Source: Hoplostethus atlanticus
Lineage: Eukaryota > Chordata > Actinopteri > Trachichthyiformes > Trachichthyidae
Direction of reading: 5' to 3'
Length of the DNA: 64,000 bases
Assembly (NCBI GenBank): GCA_034670405.1
Contig: JAXDDX010000172.1
Coordinates: 496,001 to 560,000, forward strand
Shown: positions 20,918 through 32,688 of the stretch, piece after piece
Layout of the letters: each line of letters starts with the position of its first letter
Numbering within the stretch: the first letter of the stretch is position 1
Notes under the pieces: generated by a model
What the model saw: the letters and a program-made list of their open reading frames with translations, nothing else
Databases searched by the model: none
What the model was told of the DNA's origin: nothing
Translations under genes and position numbers: made by a program

Positions 20918-23803
20918 CCGGTCTGTTTATGGCTCATGTCCATAAGCTTATTGAATACAACTTGCAGACAAGCTAGGATTGACAATTTTGTTGAGCTAGT
21001 TAGCCAATATATTATTGGATGCAACCTATTTGCATCCAAACGGCGCAGCGCAAACAACCAAACGCGATTGTACTAATGGTGGCTAAAGTTTACCAAGCCT
21101 GACACGTTCGACAGACTTAAAAAATTTGGTCTATTTGGTCCCAACAAATAACTTAAAGATGAGTCCTGACTCCAACCAATAACTTTACTTTTACTTTTAA
21201 TGACTCCAGCTTTAGTTTTCTTACTTCTTCCACGCCCAACAAGCCCGTGGCTAGCCCCGCTAGCTCGTTAGCTAACCAGCAGTCGAATATACTAACCAGA
21301 CTAATTTGGTAAATTAAATCAAAACATGGTGACACTTAGATTCCAATTTTGCAGATGGGTCACGTACCTTATGAATTGCTCCATCTTTAAGCTTCAATTT
21401 AGATGCTAATCCTGCCGTTGCTCAAGCAGTCTGAGGACTGATCATCACACACAGAAAAAACTGTAGCATTGCCGTTAAAAATAAAATTAATCCACTCTGT
21501 CCTGGCATTTTCGCGTGTTGGGAGACTGTGCAGGGATCTATGTTGCTGCCTGCATCCTACAAAATAATAACTGGAGAGTTGATATATCGCCGTAGATATG
21601 TTGTTGTTTTAGCTTCACTCGTCGCAAAGTAATGGTGCATTCCAGTGTACTCGGAAAAAAAACGGCGTCCGAATGTGATATGCGCCGATTCTATTCACTA
21701 ATGGCGCTGTAGTAGTTGATGTTGAGTTTAGATGCTTGTAACATGCTGAGACTTGCCATACAAACATGAGTTTGCTGCGGGCGATTATGTTTTCCCGAGC
21801 AGATGCACTGGAACACATTTAGATTGGAAGTTAGGAATACCGACTCGGAATAATCCATTTCGAGTACAATGGAGCTGCATTTTGCGACAACGTAAATGGG
21901 ATTGGTTGTTCACCTGGGCGTGGGCATGCTCTGAGAGGGGCTGGATTAGCCCGTTATGACGTCCAAAGGGGCTACTTTCTGAAACGGGCTGTTTTTCTCC
22001 TATCTTTGGCACCGTTTTTGGAAAAAGGAAAATACAGAAAAACAGGTTGACTTCCAGATTTCAAATTTTCTCAGCTGCTTAGGTAAATGATTTCCTGTGG
22101 AACATGTATAAGCGCCAGGAATAAGCCGTTTTCCATAATATGGGACCTTTAACTTATGGAACGCAGAACTGAACCAATAAACAATAACTAAACTTAATAC
22201 TTGTCAGTGTTTTACTTTAACCAGAAATGTTGATGGTATGTGAACTGTAACCAAACATAATGCAAAGCACAAACAAACCTGGGATTGTAGGGATGGTGAG
22301 ATGAAGCTTCTCGAAGCATTGAAGCATTCCAGCCAAATGGGTTGAAAATGGGTTCATTTCTCGAGGCTTCAAGTGCACACTAGGGCCACCTGCTGATCTA
22401 AAGAAATTAGAGCAGGCAAGACTGGCAGCACAGCGATGTGTGCAAAGCTTGGGCCACTAAAGGCCAATGAATTAAACTGCTGATGTAATCAAATTAAAGT
22501 ACTGCATAATGTATATATTCATATTATGCTATAAAACTAAGTCAACAAAAATCATCGGTTCAATAACGCCGTAGAAATGTCTCCACGTGCAGTCTAACTT
22601 TATCCTGTTTGGTGGCAAAGTGTGTAGCTGTACTGCTCATAGTGTGTTTCACTAGACGTGGGATTCATGGCTTTGAATCTGGCATGTGAACAAAATGTTA
22701 CTTATTTATGATACAGCATATCATTATATGGCTTGTTATTATAATGCTATGATTAGTAAAGGGGCAAATGTACCAGTTGTATAGTCCATTGGTGTAATTA
22801 TCAGTACGATAAGATTCAAATATAGCTACAGAAGGACAAGGCTTCAACTGATGAGTGACAGTGCTTCTTTCAACTGGGCGGTGTATGAGGTTTTGAATAT
22901 GCTTATGTAACTGGTTTGAGGACAGGGAAAGTGCTTGTGTAACTGGGCATAGGTGATGGGGGATGACAATGATTGATTTTTATTCATGGGGATGAAAACT
23001 ATTGATTTTTATTTAGAAATAGCAGTTGTTCTACAGTGTGAGGGCTCAGACGGTTCCTCTTTTTTGTTACGTCTCCTGCTTTGGAAAACACACGTTCACA
23101 TGGAACAGATGACGCAGGGGTGTACAAAAATCCCAGTGCCAGCTGGTACAGGTGGGGGCAAATGGCTCTCTGTGCAGACCTGGGGCCTCATTTATAAAGG
23201 TTGCTACGCACAAAAAAGCGTTAACGGGGGTGAAATGTGCGTACGCATATTTTACCGCAAACGTTGGGATTTATAGAAAAATTCTATGCGGTAAAAGGTG
23301 CGCAGTTCTACGCATCCTTTCACCCATGCGTAGAGCTCACCGCAAAGTTTTTCAGACACGGGAATCAGCGACGCCCGATGGGGAGATCACAAAATAAAGC
23401 TCAGTCCTCTTAAAAACATAGTTTTAGAAGTGTGCTTTCACAGGGTTTGTGGTCTGTTGTATCTGTTAAGCCACTACTTAAAACCTATTTTTATACAAAG
23501 GCATTCTCTTAACTCTTATTTTATTGATTATTTTACCGGGCCGGCGCCAGGATGAAGTGACTGAATTTTTCATAAAATAAAACTCAGTGATTTAACCATG
23601 CAACAGCCTCAGAAAGGCTAAATAACAACACGAGGCTACTGTTCAAAATCAAAGAATACATTTATTAATCAGAGACTCACATAAGAACGGAGCACTGCAG
23701 AGAATTTATGAACGGTAATGATTCTCTGTCAAAATCAGCAGGAAGAAACAGCAGTTTGCGGCTTGCGGCTTGCATCTCTCTCTCTCTCTCTCACTCTTCC
23801 CCT

Positions 23804-24191
23804 TGTCGGAGGAAGAAGCCCAGGTTTCAGGCCAGTGATGAAGACCGGACCTCCACGCCAACACTTAATCTTCTTCACGATTCTGTAGATTCTGTAGTTA
23901 CTGGAGTCTCAAACAGGTTCAAAGAAGTCACTGGAGATGATCAGAGTTCGATGCAATAGAGCTTTATTCTTCAACAGAGACAAAACCCGAGTTGGTTCCG
24001 GAACCAGACTGAAATACAACTGTCTGTGCATGATCTTATATATCCTAAAAACTGGGTGGAGAATACTGATTCTACGCCCATTTTTCATTAATTTTAGCTT
24101 TGTCAGCAAGAAAATAATGGTGTCTAAACGCCAAATTTGGTCCTATGGGGGGGTCTTTGTGGGCATGTAGGCCCACAAAGACCCCATTACA
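23804..24191 (-). repeat. LTR-like repeat, copy 1
   Basis: This is one of three related copies (others at 27074-27520 and 32689-33135). On the sense (minus) strand it contains a TATA-like ATATATAAGATCATGCAC, then AATAAAGCTCTATTGCATCG (polyadenylation signal) and ends CTTCTTCCTCCGACA, an LTR layout. This copy is shortened by about 60 bp next to a 15-bp palindrome (24150-24185). It sits inside the Harbinger-like element. Confidence 0.7.
24150..24185. repeat. 15-bp palindrome at the shortened LTR end
   Basis: GGGGTCTTTGTGGGC (24150-24164) is the exact complement of 24171-24185, with a 6-nt loop. The full-length copy at 27074 has other sequence here, so the second arm replaced about 60 bp, as in a template-switch event. 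Confidence 0.75.
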
Positions 24192-25504
24192 CCATACACG
24201 ACACTGGGAGGAGTACACGAGCGCACAATTCACTGCAGGTGCGTATTTATAAAGAGAAGACTGCGTACAGGTGTGCGCCGCACACCTATTTTCTTGCCTT
24301 AGTAGATTCTGAGGTTTGTGCGTACGCAATGTTTTAGGATGGAATCTACGCAAAGTTTTATAAATGAGGCCCCAGTACTTTAATGGGTCCTCTGATCTTG
24401 GGAGGTTTGGTTCAGCCAAGTAACGGTGGACCTCCGTTGTGGTGCCAGCAGTCGCATTCTGAGTGTTTGTGGTCTGCACCACACTGTTGTCCAGATGCCT
24501 CCAGAGGTTTTTGCCTAAGAAATGTTGACAAACATTGTTAGTGAATGTAGCTAACTTTGTGACATGGGTATCTACCCTGTTAATATAAAAGTAATTAATT
24601 ACATGTCAGCAACTCAAAAATGTATAAGAAACATCACCTGATGGTGTTGCACTTTGTGAGGTTGATGGTTGTGATGGTGCTGATGATAGTAGCGAGGGCG
24701 TTGATCTCATGATTGTGGCACATTCTAATGTCAGCCGTTTTACAGCTTCATTTGCTTTGTGGTGGCTGAAACATCCAAGAGTTTTGAACCTGGGGTCCAG
24801 CAGTGTTGCCATTGACATTATGCTCATGGACTGAAGCGTGAAAAGCCTTTCTCTTAAGAGCCTTATGAGATGCTCTCCTAGCTGAGCTGCCATGACTGTA
24901 GCCATTGATGGCATTTCTTCCTGCAGTGACTGTTCCAACATCTTCAAGAGAGGAATCACCTTGGAGCCAGAAACTCTCTTCTCCTCAGACAGCTCAACAG
25001 TGGCATCGTTAAAGGGGGACAGCGCACACAGGCACTCACCTACATTACGATAATCTTCTGCTGTCAGTGGGGGGATATCAGTTTGAAGCGATGCTAAGGC
25101 TGCCCAAACTGGCTCTCTTAGATCATAAAGACGTTGGAACATTTGGAATGAACTGTTCCAACGTGTTTCTGTAACCTGGTACTTTAGAACAAGACTTTAA
25201 CACTGTTAACTTGTACCGACAATTGAGAATTTATTTCCAGAGTTGATAGCAGTATACTATCTGGTTGTTCAATAATGAACTGAAGTGTATCTTTGACTTT
25301 TATTCTGTACAATAAACAAAAATGAAACTTACACAATATTGGATTTTAATGTAACATATATTTGAGTCTTTAACAAATCCTCTTTTCTTCACTAATACCA
25401 AGGGAACTGTTCCAAAGGGAAACAAAAATATACTTGTATGTGTTCACCAAGACACATTGGTAGGCCTACCATTCAAATAAAAGAAACAAAAAGAAATAGA
25501 GCTC

Positions 25505-25804
25505 TTAAAGACTTAAAGTCCCAGGAAAAGAGTACTTGGATCCAAATGCTAGCTGTCCTCTGTGGGATGCGCAGGATGGGCACGCCAACAGGTCCTCAAC
25601 CCACTGGTCACCTAACAAGAGTATGAATAAGGCAATAGCTGGTTGGATGATGGCATAAACACCGGAGCTAGCGCTGGCAGTAGCGATCTCCGTCAGCTTC
25701 CCCATATGCAGTCTAGCCTCATCTAAACCACGTGTAGCCCAACCAACAGCAACACCGCAAACCGTCACAAAGAAGTCGTGGGCTGCTCTTAAAGGTACAG
25801 ACAC
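25505..25804 (-). other. Unknown 99-codon ORF in a hAT intron
   Basis: The frame begins MSVPLRAAHDFFVTVCGVAV and has a hydrophobic segment (YAIIQPAIALFILLLG). I do not recognise it. It lies within the hAT intron 25175-25848 and may be part of another inserted element or chance. Confidence 0.25.
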
Positions 25805-27073
25805 CCTATTTACAGACTGAATAATGGTGTGTGGGTTACATTTCCACCTCCTGGATGAGTTTCAATTTTTGTCGCCCCATTTGTTCTTGTACCTGGGTAA
25901 GCCGCTCCTTAAGAGGATAGGATGGTGAATTAGTTACTATCCTTTGATTCAGTACAATTTATTGTAAATTCTACTGTCAGTAACACAGAAACATAGCAGC
26001 ATCCAAAACAAATTGAATTACAAGGAGACACAGTAATAAATATACAGTAGGATACTAAATATATAGTATTAATGAAATGCCATATACCTTTGCAGTGGTG
26101 CTGCTTCTGAAGTAGCAAACCAGTTTCCTCGCCTTTGTTCTGATGCCATGGAGCCCAGGGGTCTGCTCAAGAGCCTTTTTCAATGCAAATTGCATGCCTC
26201 AGTTTAAGGTCCTGGGCACAGGCAATCATATTGGCAGCACCATCTGTAACAATGCAAGTTACCTTTTACTTTATGCCCCAGTCCTCCATTAGAGAGGTTT
26301 TCACAGCAGCCATGTTTTCTGCTGTGTGGGCCTGTGGGAATTTTCCCACTCCCAACAGAACAGTACACAACTGACTGCGGTCATCCACATAATGGCAGGT
26401 TACGGCAAGGTATGCGTCCATGTTAATGGGTGTCCACATGTCAGAAGTGAGGCTCACTGCAGCCACCTTCTGTAACTGAGCCTTTGCCTTCTCCTTGGCC
26501 TTTAAAGCCTGAAGAAAAAAACAGTCAAAAATGTCAAATGTGTCCTCTGTTTTTCCATACACACCTGCCTAGTAGGGAGAACATAGGTAGGGTCCAGTTT
26601 ATGTACCAACTCCTGAAAGCCCTCGTCCTCCACCACTGAGAATGGCTGGGTGTCCTTTACAACCATATTCACCAATGCTTCATCCAGCTAATTCTTGGTT
26701 GCTAGGACAAAACGACATGAAAAAAAACAATGTAACTTTACTATGTAAATTGTTGTGAATAATATACTTTGTACTAAGCGATGATGCTTTGTAATAAGCA
26801 ATATAATCCAGAGTGTGTGTGTGTTATGATAAATCTACATAAATATAGAATATGTTTGATTAAGCATGTAACCTAAAAGATCATAAAGTAATCATAAAGT
26901 TTCAATAAAGCTTCAAAAAACATAGTCTAACAGTTTCCCTACAGTAATCATAAAGTTTAAAAAAAATACAGTCTTAGGCCCTTTTGCAATAAGGGTGTCC
27001 AAGGTCAGGCTGCAGAGGCCTTAAAAAAACCAGGCGGAGCAGGCGCAGACAGGAGAGGCCCAGGTGGCCATAA

Positions 27074-27520
27074 TGTAATGGTGAAATGGGAAAGTCCCCA
27101 AAACTCCAAGTTTAACGGTTACGTAATGGTGTAAAACGGGAAAACGGGACCGCCTACATGCCCACAAAGACCCCCCCATAGGACCAAATTTGGCGTTTAG
27201 ACACCATTATTTTCTTGCTGACAAAGCTAAAATTAATGAAAAATGGGCGTAGAATCAGTATTCTCCACCCAGTTTTTAGGATATATAAGATCATGCACAG
27301 ACAGTTGTATTTCAGTCTGGTTCCGGGACCAACTCGGGTTTTGTCTCTGTTGTGGAATAAAGCTCTATTGCATCGAACTCTGATCATCTCCATTGACTTC
27401 TTTGAACCTGTTTGAGACTCCAGTAACTACAAAATCTACAGAATCGTGAAGAATATTAAGTGTTGGCGTGGGGGTCCGGTCATCATCACTGGCCTGAGAC
27501 TTGGACTTCTTCCTCCGACA
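27074..27520 (+). repeat. LTR-like repeat, copy 2
   Basis: Same family as 23804-24191 but in the opposite orientation and longer. It starts TGTAATGGTGAAATGGG and ends CTTCCTCCGACA, about 447 bp, equal in length to the copy at 32689. It contains the TATA-like and AATAAA motifs near 27285 and 27356. It lies in the hAT intron between 27623 and 26687. No target duplication was found. Confidence 0.7.
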
Positions 27521-28375
27521 AAATATGTATTTTTATTAATTTCAGTCAGGATTATTAAGCAAACACTACTTCATAATAAAACGTTTGTTAACATTATATA
27601 CAACTTTTTGAAGATGGCCTACCTTCAATGAATGGAACAGCATTGTCCTCCCTAGACTCATGCAAGGCACGGTAATGCCTAAGCATACCTGAAGTGTTAT
27701 TATTGTCAATTCCTTGGTGCACAACAAGCACTTCACCTTAAGAATAAAATACATTGTTAAAAAAGTAATGACCCTCCCAAACAATTCAATGTATAATAGA
27801 TATAATAGACATGATATCTGTGTCTAGTTATGGCATGACACCTATGCATAGACATAACTTATTGGGACAATTTAAATCAAAGTATGCCCATACTGGGGAA
27901 AATCTGCGCTTTCTCTGTGGCTCCATCTCAAACTGATCTCACCACTATCTCAACACAGTCACAAAAGTTTCCTGTCCTACTACAACCCACGAATTATGGG
28001 GGGACTTTCTTTCCTTATATCCGTGATTCAAAACTGCCCACCAAACCCGAATCCATTCCTGAAGCACGTACGTGAATGAGGCTGTTAAAATGATACAAGC
28101 CTCGATACATAGGTTCACGAGAAACTGCCCTATGTTCTAGACACGCTCTGAAGCCCCGGTATAGTATGTGTCTGCAAGTTACAGATCAATGATGGAACTA
28201 TGGTGAAAACAAACCTTAACAAGCATGGCTAAATTAGTAAGCAATATGGCAATGATGGTACAAATGGGGATAAATATCATGTTCTCACCCACCCACTTTG
28301 TCAGTAAACAAAATGGAATGGCGTTTTTTTTTAAAAATATTTAATGGTAACAAGATAGACAGTTGACATTTTTTT

Positions 28376-28828
28376 TGGTGGCACGGTGGCGCAGTGCTTG
28401 CACTGCTGCCTCATAGCAAGAAGGTCCTGGGTTTGATTCCCGCCTGGGGCGCTGTTGACTCTGGGGTGCCCAGGTGGGTTATCTCCAGGGCCTTTCTGTG
28501 TGGAGATTGCATGTTCTCCCTGTGCTCACATGGGTCTCCTCCTATAAAGAACCCCATCTAAAAACATGCAACATCCTGTCCTGTCCCTGACCAAGATGAG
28601 GACCTGGAATTGGTCCCTGGGTGCTGGTATTGGAGGTTGCCCACTGCTCCCTGGCTGTCCCTGGAGGAAGGTCGGCGGGGATGGGGAAAAAGCAGAGAAC
28701 TCATTCAATTCGGACACCCTACTCTGCGTGTGTGTTGTGTTCGGCGGCCACTTCCCCCCTTGCACGTGTTGTGTGTTGGTGCATGTGTGTGCGCCCCGAA
28801 TTGCGAATAAAGTAATCTTCTTCAATAG
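28376..28828 (+). mobile_element. tRNA-derived SINE
   Basis: The start GGTGGCACGGTGGCGCAGTG is an A-box-type head and GGTTTGATTCCCGCC a B box. The body has TTTCTGTGTGGAGATTGCAT and GTTCTCCCTGTGCTCACATG, phrases found in very many fish genomes. The 3' part ends AATAAAGTAATCTTCTTCAA and matches the fragment at 7659-7746. From 28150 to 28375 I see no gene. Confidence 0.7.
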
Positions 28829-30218
28829 TAACATTTGGCTCAAGGGTATACTTATACCCTGGACTCTTATAGTAGTGACTGCATAATGGTTGAGTCCATA
28901 GTTACAGTATGTCTACTTAATAAACAGAACTTAAAGATCCCCTCCAGACATGTATTACGACATATGAAAAAGGCTCCTCATGATCCAATGCACATGAAAT
29001 TAGGAACATCTCTTTGTTACATTTATGAGGTAGATCAAGGCCTCTTTGAATGGAGCATAGTTGTAATTGACAGCATTGTCAAAAACAACTGAAAGGTCGG
29101 GGTAATACTGTCCAAAGTGCTGCTCTGCTCTCACTTCGTCTGCCTCAGACAGAAAGGGGTCACTTCCGAATGAAGATATTCTGGTGAGGGATGATCCCAT
29201 GTCCCTGTCATACATGTCAGCTGCTACTGTGGCATCTGGTAGAAGATCTGTTGTGATTTTTCTCGGTGTTCCAGTCCCTGCCAGGTGATTTGGTATCCCT
29301 TTCCCTTTAACAACCCAAAACATGTTTGTTGTGATGTTCAATGGTAAAACACTTCTAGAACCTGTTACAGTGAATAACTTGTATAGGATATGTAACATAC
29401 CTGGGATCCTGTGAGCAGTCCATGAGTGCACAAATCTGTTTATACCAATCTGGCACATCTGGCAAGATTGGATGTGCAGAACCTCATCAGGCTGTCCTCC
29501 ATATCTATTGCTTCCTGATCTTGTAGCTGTACCAGGGCCTCCTTTAGTGGGTAATTCACTCGGTTGTTGATTTCTGGCCACATCTTTTCCACTGTGTGAT
29601 TCTGTTAAAAAAAAAAAAAAGGTGGGTAGAGGTCTGTTAACAGTGTGTCTATGTTATTGAGAGTTGGGAACTAGAGAAAAGACTAATTAAAGAAAGAGTA
29701 ATGCAGTGGTGGAAGAAGTACTCAGATCTTTTAAGTAAAAGCACCAGTACCACAATGTTGAAATACTCCATAAGTAAAAGTCCTGCATTCAAAATCCTAG
29801 AATAAGTATTATCTGCTAACTCGACCAATTGGCCCATGTGACTGATATATTTAGTGGGATTGCTGTGAAACTATTGTAATCTTGCATACTTATTATTATT
29901 CCACTTCCGTGCGTTCTTTTGCTCACCTGTAGCCAGAAAACCGCTTGTGCCACATATGTGGTTCAGGTATCGAAATGTGCGTAATTCATAACATTTGCAG
30001 AAATTCGCACGATTTGTGAGCTATCGCAGAAAAACACGATTTTTAGAAAAACGCGGTCGGCGCGTAACTTGTCCCGCACTTTTCGAGCGACATGCACGTG
30101 TCATATGTCAAACTGTGCGGAATTATGTGGGGAGGTGTGCTATGACTTTTCTAAGATACTAGTAGTACTTTAGGAATTATTAAGTACTTTGTACCGCTGC
30201 TGAGTCAGCTTGTACTCT

Positions 30219-30410
30219 CATAGACTTCAATGTATTTGTAATGCAAGTGCATTCAACTTCATTCAACATTCTACTACTAGTACTACTACAACGCCGCCAT
30301 TTTGGATATTGGTGGCCATTTTGGGTCTAGACCCATAGACCTCCATGTATTTTGAACTCACATAGACTTCAATGTATTTGTAATGCAACTGCATTCAACT
30401 TCATACAACT
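30219..30410. repeat. Direct repeat in intron
   Basis: CATAGACTTCAATGTATTTG followed by TAATGCAAGTGCATTCAACT occurs near 30219 and again near 30362. GCCGCCATTT phrases recur at 30295 and 30444. No gene is seen in 29890-30500. Confidence 0.6.
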
Positions 30411-30539
30411 TTGAAGTACTATGACTAGTACTACTACAAATGCCGCCATTTGGGTCCAGGCGGCCATTTTGGATCCAGCTACTACACGTTAGCAATGACA
30501 CATTAGACCCTAGCAACGACTTATAAACAACATAGGATC

Positions 30540-31185
30540 CACCTAGGACACCCTAGCAACCGCCTATGACACCCTAGCAACGGCCCAGGACACCCTAGCA
30601 ACGGCCCAGGACACCCTAGCAACACCCTAGGAGACCCTAGCAACGGCCCAGGACACCCTAGCAACACCCTAGCAACGGCCCAGGACGCCCTAGCAACGGC
30701 CCAGAACACCCTAGCAACGGCCCAGGACACCCTAGCAACGGCCCAGGACACCCTAGCAACACCCTAGCAACGGCCTAGGACACCCTAGCAACGGCCCAGG
30801 ACACCCTAGCAACACCCTAGCAATGGCCCAGGACATCCTAGCAACACCCTAGCAACGGCCCAGGACACCCTAGCAACGGCCCAGAACACCCTAGCAATGG
30901 CCCAGGACACCTTAGCAACATCCTAGCAACGGCCCAGGACACCCTAGCAACACCCTAGCAACGGCCTAGGACAACCTAGCAACGGCCCAGGACATCCTAG
31001 CAACACCCTAGCAACAGCCCAGGACACCCTAGCAACGGCCCAGGACACCCTAGCAACGGCCTAGGACACCATAGCAACGGCCCAGAACACCCTAGCAATG
31101 GCACAGCACACCCTAGCAACACCCTAGCAACGGCATAGGACACCCTAGCAACACCCTAGCAATGGCATAGGACACCCTAGCAACC
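30540..31185. repeat. Minisatellite, 21-bp unit
   Basis: About 30 copies of a unit close to ACACCCTAGCAACGGCCCAGG, mixed with an 11-bp half unit (ACACCCTAGCA). Variation is mainly in the GGCCCAGG part (GGCCTAGG, GGCATAGG, GGCCCAGA). The open frame seen through it on the minus strand is a by-product of the 21-bp period. It lies in intron 4 of the integrase-like gene. Confidence 0.95.
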
Positions 31186-32688
31186 ACCTTATATCCCTTT
31201 AAGCTTAGCACATGTACATACCTCGCGGTTTGCCCGTACAGCAATCCCACGCATTTTCTGCAGAAATGCATTTCTAGTATTATATGACATTATTAGATTG
31301 TTATTACTCATTATGTAGTGGAGAGGAACTATAAATTGGCAGAACATGGATATACTCAAGTACAGGTACCTCAAACTTGTACTTAAGTGCAATACTTGGC
31401 TTAATATACTTTTCACCACTGGCATAATGCAGGCTGATGGCTTGCAGATGGTTAACATTACCCTTGTTGACTGAGTTTGGAGGTATGCCTCTCTTTGCTG
31501 GTTGCTGGTTGTGATTCTGACAGCCTCTCTTGCATGTACAGGCACAGGTAAAACTCTTTGCCATGATCCACACGAAGTTGATCCCACATTCCATAACGTG
31601 TTACTGCAGGTCTACATAAACAAGTATGAAACACCTAATTATTGGTATTATTACAATTAATTAAAATATTTTCTTTCAAACAGAACATACAACACTGACC
31701 TGTACAACTCTTCATAGATGGCTAGATTTTTTTTTTGCAGGCATAGTTACATTTGTAACAATTTTCTTGCTGTAGCCATCTACAGCAATCACGAGTCACT
31801 CCGAACATGACCAATTTTTCATTTTGGTCCATGTGTAACTTGTGTCCCATATACTCCGCATTATATTGGGTTGGGTTAAAGTTATGGGTACCCTATGCAA
31901 GAGAGAAAATATATATTAATAACTTTGGTCAGCATTAGATGAAGTCTAGGTATTATTAGGCATACATGTGCATGGCATACACAACCCTGACTCTTGTAAA
32001 AACATAACATTTAGGACTACTTAATAACATACTTGACGCCGTTCGTCATGGTAAGGGGCATGGGCTGCTCTCAGAACTCTTCCAAATCGGCATTCCCCTG
32101 CACGTACCCCAACTGAGGACAGGTAGACAGGTCATCATTTTACAACCATAAGTTGATCCAGTCTGTTAAAACACACATACACACAGGCACACACTTGTTT
32201 GTCTATAAGCTATAGCAAATAGTACATGTTTTTTAACTATTACTTACTCAACTGTCATTTGTAAATATTACGTACCTCATTTACTGCTCGAGAGACAGCA
32301 ATTTCAAGGTCTGAATCAGAAGTGTGTCCTTTTCTCTGCATATTGTGTTTGGCAAGTACTCTCTGGATACTGATCTCAGAGTTTCCCCGCTGGACACCCA
32401 TTTCACGCATCTTTTCCGAGATCTTGTGATATGTCACTCCTTTCATAAACATATTATGAATTAGAGACATGTATGGCTCGAGTGAGGCCATTATAACAGA
32501 AAATTGTGGCCTACTGGGACTGGACCATGGGACTTTCGGTAGCCTCTGCTTTTGGCGCTCACCGCATGTAGCAAATTGACATGTAAAACGTAAATTAGAC
32601 TTATTTTCGTTTTGGTTTCCTTGTTTATTAAATTTTCCGTTTCGAGCTGAAAACAGGAAAACAGACATCAGTTTTAAATTTTTGGTGC

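Larger units (their letters stand above)
12828..22148 (-). mobile_element. TTAA-flanked non-autonomous DNA transposon, copy B, split by a retrotransposon
   Basis: Copy B is inverted relative to copy A. It begins AGGGGGGTATTTTACTC after TTAA (12824-12827) and ends GGGACCT before TTAA (22149-22152). Its two parts, 12828-13065 and 20706-22148, together match copy A (3629-5292) along its whole length. The gap between them is exactly the Ty3/gypsy element. The short conserved ORF is at 20732-20917. Confidence 0.8.
23182..24373. mobile_element. Harbinger-like element inserted in the hAT last exon
   Basis: The ends are perfect inverted repeats, GGGGCCTCATTTATAAA on the left and its complement on the right. 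The hAT coding sequence reads up to the left side of the insert (LPRSEDPLKYW, about 24376-24410) and resumes after it (ICPHLYQLALGFLYTPASS, about 23110-23170), so the exon was whole before insertion. A target duplication was not clear. The GGCCTCATTTATAAA terminus resembles Harbinger ends such as the one near 41905. It contains a CT microsatellite (23776-23792) and an LTR. Confidence 0.7.
22999..27926 (-). pseudogene. hAT (ZBED-like) transposase, at least seven exons, broken
   Basis: Exons by frame and splice sites: from ATG at 27926 (MEPQRKRRFSPVWAYFDLN), 27736-27623 (BED zinc finger: KVKCLLCTKEL), 26687-26565, 26508-26088 (VSLTSDMWTPINMDAYLAVT, CHYVDD; TDGAANMIACAQDLKLRH), 25907-25848, 25175-24638 (FQRLYDLREPVW; MATLLDPRFKTLG), and 24514 down to the stop TAG at 22999-23001 (dimerisation region SSVPCERVFSKAG). 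Phases agree at 25848/25175 and elsewhere. Breaks: an in-frame TAA at 26266-26268, an internal deletion near 26180 where the conserved His/Asn segment is lost, and the Harbinger-like element inserted inside the last exon. The transposase would excise and reinsert DNA; this copy is dead. Confidence 0.85.
22290..28150 (-). mobile_element. hAT DNA transposon with intron-containing transposase, multiply interrupted
   Basis: The transposase gene (22999-27926, minus strand) is bracketed by a left end near 22290 (TAGGGATGGTGAGATGAAGC, the right type for hAT) and a less clear end near 28150 (CGCTCTGAAGCCCCGGTATA on the plus strand). Exact termini and an 8-bp duplication could not be fixed by eye. Interruptions include a Harbinger-like element at 23182-24373 with an LTR inside it, a second LTR copy at 27074-27520, and an unknown ORF in the 25175-25848 intron. 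Confidence 0.7.
29000..32491 (-). pseudogene. Integrase-like (DDE, rve-type) transposase gene, six exons, broken
   Basis: Exons from GT-AG sites: 32491-32276 (helix-turn-helix region MASLEPYMSLIHNMFMKGVT), 32112-32033, 31892-31700 (LHMDQNEK, first catalytic Asp), 31611-31462 (YGMWDQLRVDHGKEFY, second Asp), 29601-29401 (VEKMWPEINNRVNYPLKEAL, catalytic Glu) and 29304-29000 (GKGIPNHLAGTG; SLTRISSFGSDPF; NYAPFKEALIYLINV). All splice sites look intact. Breaks: a frameshift near 31790, another at an A-run 31727-31736, and one near 29463. The family is a numerous teleost group with a retroviral-integrase-type core; I am not sure of its superfamily name. It would cut and join DNA ends. Intron 4 (29602-31461) is 1.9 kb and holds a minisatellite. 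Confidence 0.75.

Noticed and set aside
30521..30751. Open minus-strand frame with repeating tryptophan-rich units
   Set aside because: It lies wholly in the 21-bp minisatellite; the period is a multiple of three, so an open frame is expected by chance.
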